Assembly: GCA_017505635.1 (NCBI GenBank)
Contig: JAFVOU010000042.1
Location: 21,371-85,370, forward strand
Source of the DNA: Oscillospiraceae bacterium
GTDB taxonomy: Bacteria; Bacillota; Clostridia; Oscillospirales; Ruminococcaceae
Direction of reading: 5' to 3'
Length of the DNA stretch: 64,000 nucleotides
Under the pieces are notes generated by a model. It made no database searches and was not told the DNA's origin. It was given only the letters and a program-made list of their open reading frames with translations. Below, piece after piece: positions 62,454 through 64,000 of the stretch (position 1 is its first letter; each line of letters begins with the position of its first letter). Both the position numbers and the translations under genes were made by a program.

Positions 62454-63830
62454 ATGAATCGTTTTGGCATTTCTGTAGAACTCAAAAACGTACCTGTACT
62501 GGATCCTGAATTTATGCCTTTGCTTAAATTCAACAGAGAATTCCTTAAAGGTGCAACAAAACCTGTTTCCATCGCAGTAGAACGCGCTGACGGACAGACA
62601 GCAACTACACACACATTTATTCACGGCACACCTGAAATGGCAGAAGCAGACCGTTACTACATCGACCGTATCGTAAAAACTGCTCTCTGGATGAAAGGCG
62701 GCTACAAAATCTATGTAGATGACAAAGGCATTTACGAATACCTCTGCAGCGTTTACTGCAAAGGCGGCGAACGTGAATTTGACTGGGACTTCATGGCAAA
62801 CATCTTTGAAAAACCATTCGAAATCGTTCTTACAGACAATGTACCTGAATCCTTTGACGATCCTAAACCTATGGGCGGTCACCTTGAAGGCTGCCGTATC
62901 GGCTTCGACGCAGGCGGTTCCGACCGCAAAGTTTCTGCTGTTATCGACGGCGAAACAGTTTTCTCCGAAGAAGTTGTTTGGCTTCCAAAGGTTAACCCAG
63001 ACCCAGAATACCACTACGAAGGCATTGTTTCCGCAATGAAAAAAGCAGCAGAACATATGCCAAGAGTTGATGCTGTTGGTGTTTCCTCTGCAGGTATCTA
63101 CATCAACAACCGTACAATGAGCGCTTCCCTCTTCCTTAAAGTTCCAAAAGATCTTTACGAAGAAAAAGTAAAAGACATCTACATCCGCGCTATCAAAGAC
63201 ACATTCGGTGATGTTCCATACGCTGTTGCAAACGACGGTGACGTTTCTGCTCTTGCAGGTACAATGAGCCTTAACGACAACAACATCCTTGGTATTGCTA
63301 TGGGTACATCCGAAGCTGTTGGCTACGTTAACGAAGACGGCTGTATCACAGGCTGGCTCAACGAACTTGCATTTGTTCCTGTTGATGCTAACCCTAACGC
63401 AATGGTTGACGAATGGTCCGGCGACATCGGCTGCGGTGTTAAATATTTCTGCCAGGACGGCGTAAACAAACTTGCACCACGCGCAGGTATCGAACTTGAC
63501 GAAAGCCTTTCCCCTGCTGAAAAACTTAAAGTTACTCAGAAACTTATGGAAAACGACGACCCACGTGCTGTTCAGGTTTACGAATCCATCGGTACATACC
63601 TTGGTCATACACTTGCTTACTACTTTGAACACTATGGCTTCAAATATGTATTGCTCCTCGGTCGTGTTATGAGCGGCAAAGGCGGCGACATTCTTCTCGA
63701 AACATGCCGCAGAGTTCTTGATGATGAATATCCAGAATATGCAGACAAAATCAACCTTACACTTCCTGACGAAAAATTCCGTCGTGTAGGTCAGTCCATG
63801 GCTGCAGCAAGTCTCCCTGAAATGAAATAA
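62454..63830 (+). CDS. ROK-like protein with an extra N-terminal domain
   Basis: 458 residues. From about residue 150 the sugar-kinase/ROK fold appears: GFDAGGSDRKVSAVIDG (phosphate 1), VDAVGVSSAGIYINN, AVANDGDVSALAG (candidate catalytic Asp) and LGIAMGTSEAVGYVNEDG. The classic ROK zinc motif C-x-C-G-x2-G-C-x-E is absent; a GCG...C segment near 325-330 lies at that place. The first about 145 residues are unlike ROK regulators (no HTH) and were not recognised. Codons are strongly C-ending, suggesting high expression. 77 bp after anSME, with GGAGG before ATG. Kinase or non-catalytic role is open. Confidence 0.8.
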   Translation: MNRFGISVELKNVPVLDPEFMPLLKFNREFLKGATKPVSIAVERADGQTATTHTFIHGTPEMAEADRYYIDRIVKTALWMKGGYKIYVDDKGIYEYLCSVYCKGGEREFDWDFMANIFEKPFEIVLTDNVPESFDDPKPMGGHLEGCRIGFDAGGSDRKVSAVIDGETVFSEEVVWLPKVNPDPEYHYEGIVSAMKKAAEHMPRVDAVGVSSAGIYINNRTMSASLFLKVPKDLYEEKVKDIYIRAIKDTFGDVPYAVANDGDVSALAGTMSLNDNNILGIAMGTSEAVGYVNEDGCITGWLNELAFVPVDANPNAMVDEWSGDIGCGVKYFCQDGVNKLAPRAGIELDESLSPAEKLKVTQKLMENDDPRAVQVYESIGTYLGHTLAYYFEHYGFKYVLLLGRVMSGKGGDILLETCRRVLDDEYPEYADKINLTLPDEKFRRVGQSMAAASLPEMK

Positions 63831-63883
63831 TCAGAACAGCAGAAAAGCTGTCCTGAAAACGGCATCCTGATAAGAAAACATAA

Positions 63884-63926
63884 ATCCCCCTCAAAACACA
63901 GCTTGGTGTTTTGAGGGGGACATTTT
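63884..63926 (+). terminator. Terminator after the ROK-like gene
   Basis: Stem TCCCCCTCAAAACA with TGTTTTGAGGGGGA, loop CAGCTTGG, then CATTTTTG. Confidence 0.9.
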
Positions 63927-63929
63927 TGC

Positions 63930-63990
63930 ACATTTACGCACAAAAAGTGCTGTTGCAAGGCGGAAATACGCAGCACTACTTTGTGTAATG
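63930..63990. repeat. Imperfect inverted repeat at the window end
   Basis: Left arm CACAAAAAGTGCTG (63939-63952) and right arm CAGCACTACTTTGTG (63971-63985) pair over about 13 bp; outer CATT/AATG add a few more. Loop TTGCAAGGCGGAAATACG. Could be part of a small dispersed element or a second hairpin; no other copy was noticed here. Confidence 0.4.
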
Positions 63991-64000
63991 CAAGTGTTGA

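Overview
The window looks like a stretch of chromosome from a strictly anaerobic, low-to-mid GC Clostridia, most likely a gut Oscillospirales/Ruminococcaceae-type bacterium. Signs are a clostridial dcw cluster (mraZ-rsmH-ftsL-PASTA PBP), an S10-spc-alpha supercluster with secY-adk-map-KOW-infA order and zinc-type S4/S14/L36, an Rnf complex in the order C-D-G-E-A-B, desulfoferrodoxin (superoxide reductase) and an anaerobic sulfatase-maturing radical SAM enzyme. Almost all genes to about 43 kb lie on the minus strand. No tRNA, rRNA, IS element, prophage or CRISPR array was seen. The lineage is an inference; no 16S is present.

Layout. 1-4.2 kb: division operon mraZ-rsmH-ftsL-PBP (the PBP runs off the left edge), with three MraZ boxes in front. 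4.4-13.2 kb: housekeeping and accessory genes (3-methyladenine glycosylase, DUF1835 protein, topB-malQ, threonine aldolase, two lipoproteins). 13.3-19 kb: secA and a large surface SGNH-hydrolase with Ig-like domains and a Pro/Thr repeat tail. 19.1-34.9 kb: 31 ribosomal-supercluster genes, read right to left from a promoter near 34.9 kb behind a roughly 300-nt structured leader. 35.2-37.7 kb: rqcH and a Nif3-like gene. 37.9-43.25 kb: rnfCDGEAB. 43.5-45.6 kb: plus-strand genes (unknown protein, micro-membrane protein, RidA) and a decayed 2-hydroxyacyl-CoA dehydratase activase. 45.6-49.3 kb: superoxide reductase and two MATE exporters. 49.4-55.7 kb: a GntR-type regulator and the operon atuA-like/DUF4387/SSS symporter/DctM-like permease/small membrane protein. 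55.8-63.9 kb: an esterase, a cytosolic sulfatase with a TauABC/SsuABC-like importer, a divergent anSME and a ROK-like protein.

How parts may work together. The two right-hand accessory regions are the most interesting. One is a self-contained, apparently GntR-controlled locus pairing two proteins of unknown chemistry (AtuA/DUF1446 family and DUF4387) with two unrelated carboxylate-type transporter families; twin CTTGTTATAAC sites lie between regulator and operon. The other resembles an anaerobic counterpart of sulfate-ester scavenging: ABC import, a Cys-type sulfatase without signal peptide, its radical-SAM activator transcribed divergently, and a ROK-like protein that could act on the desulfated product. 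The Rnf complex has an unusual RnfG with a duplicated FMN-binding domain.
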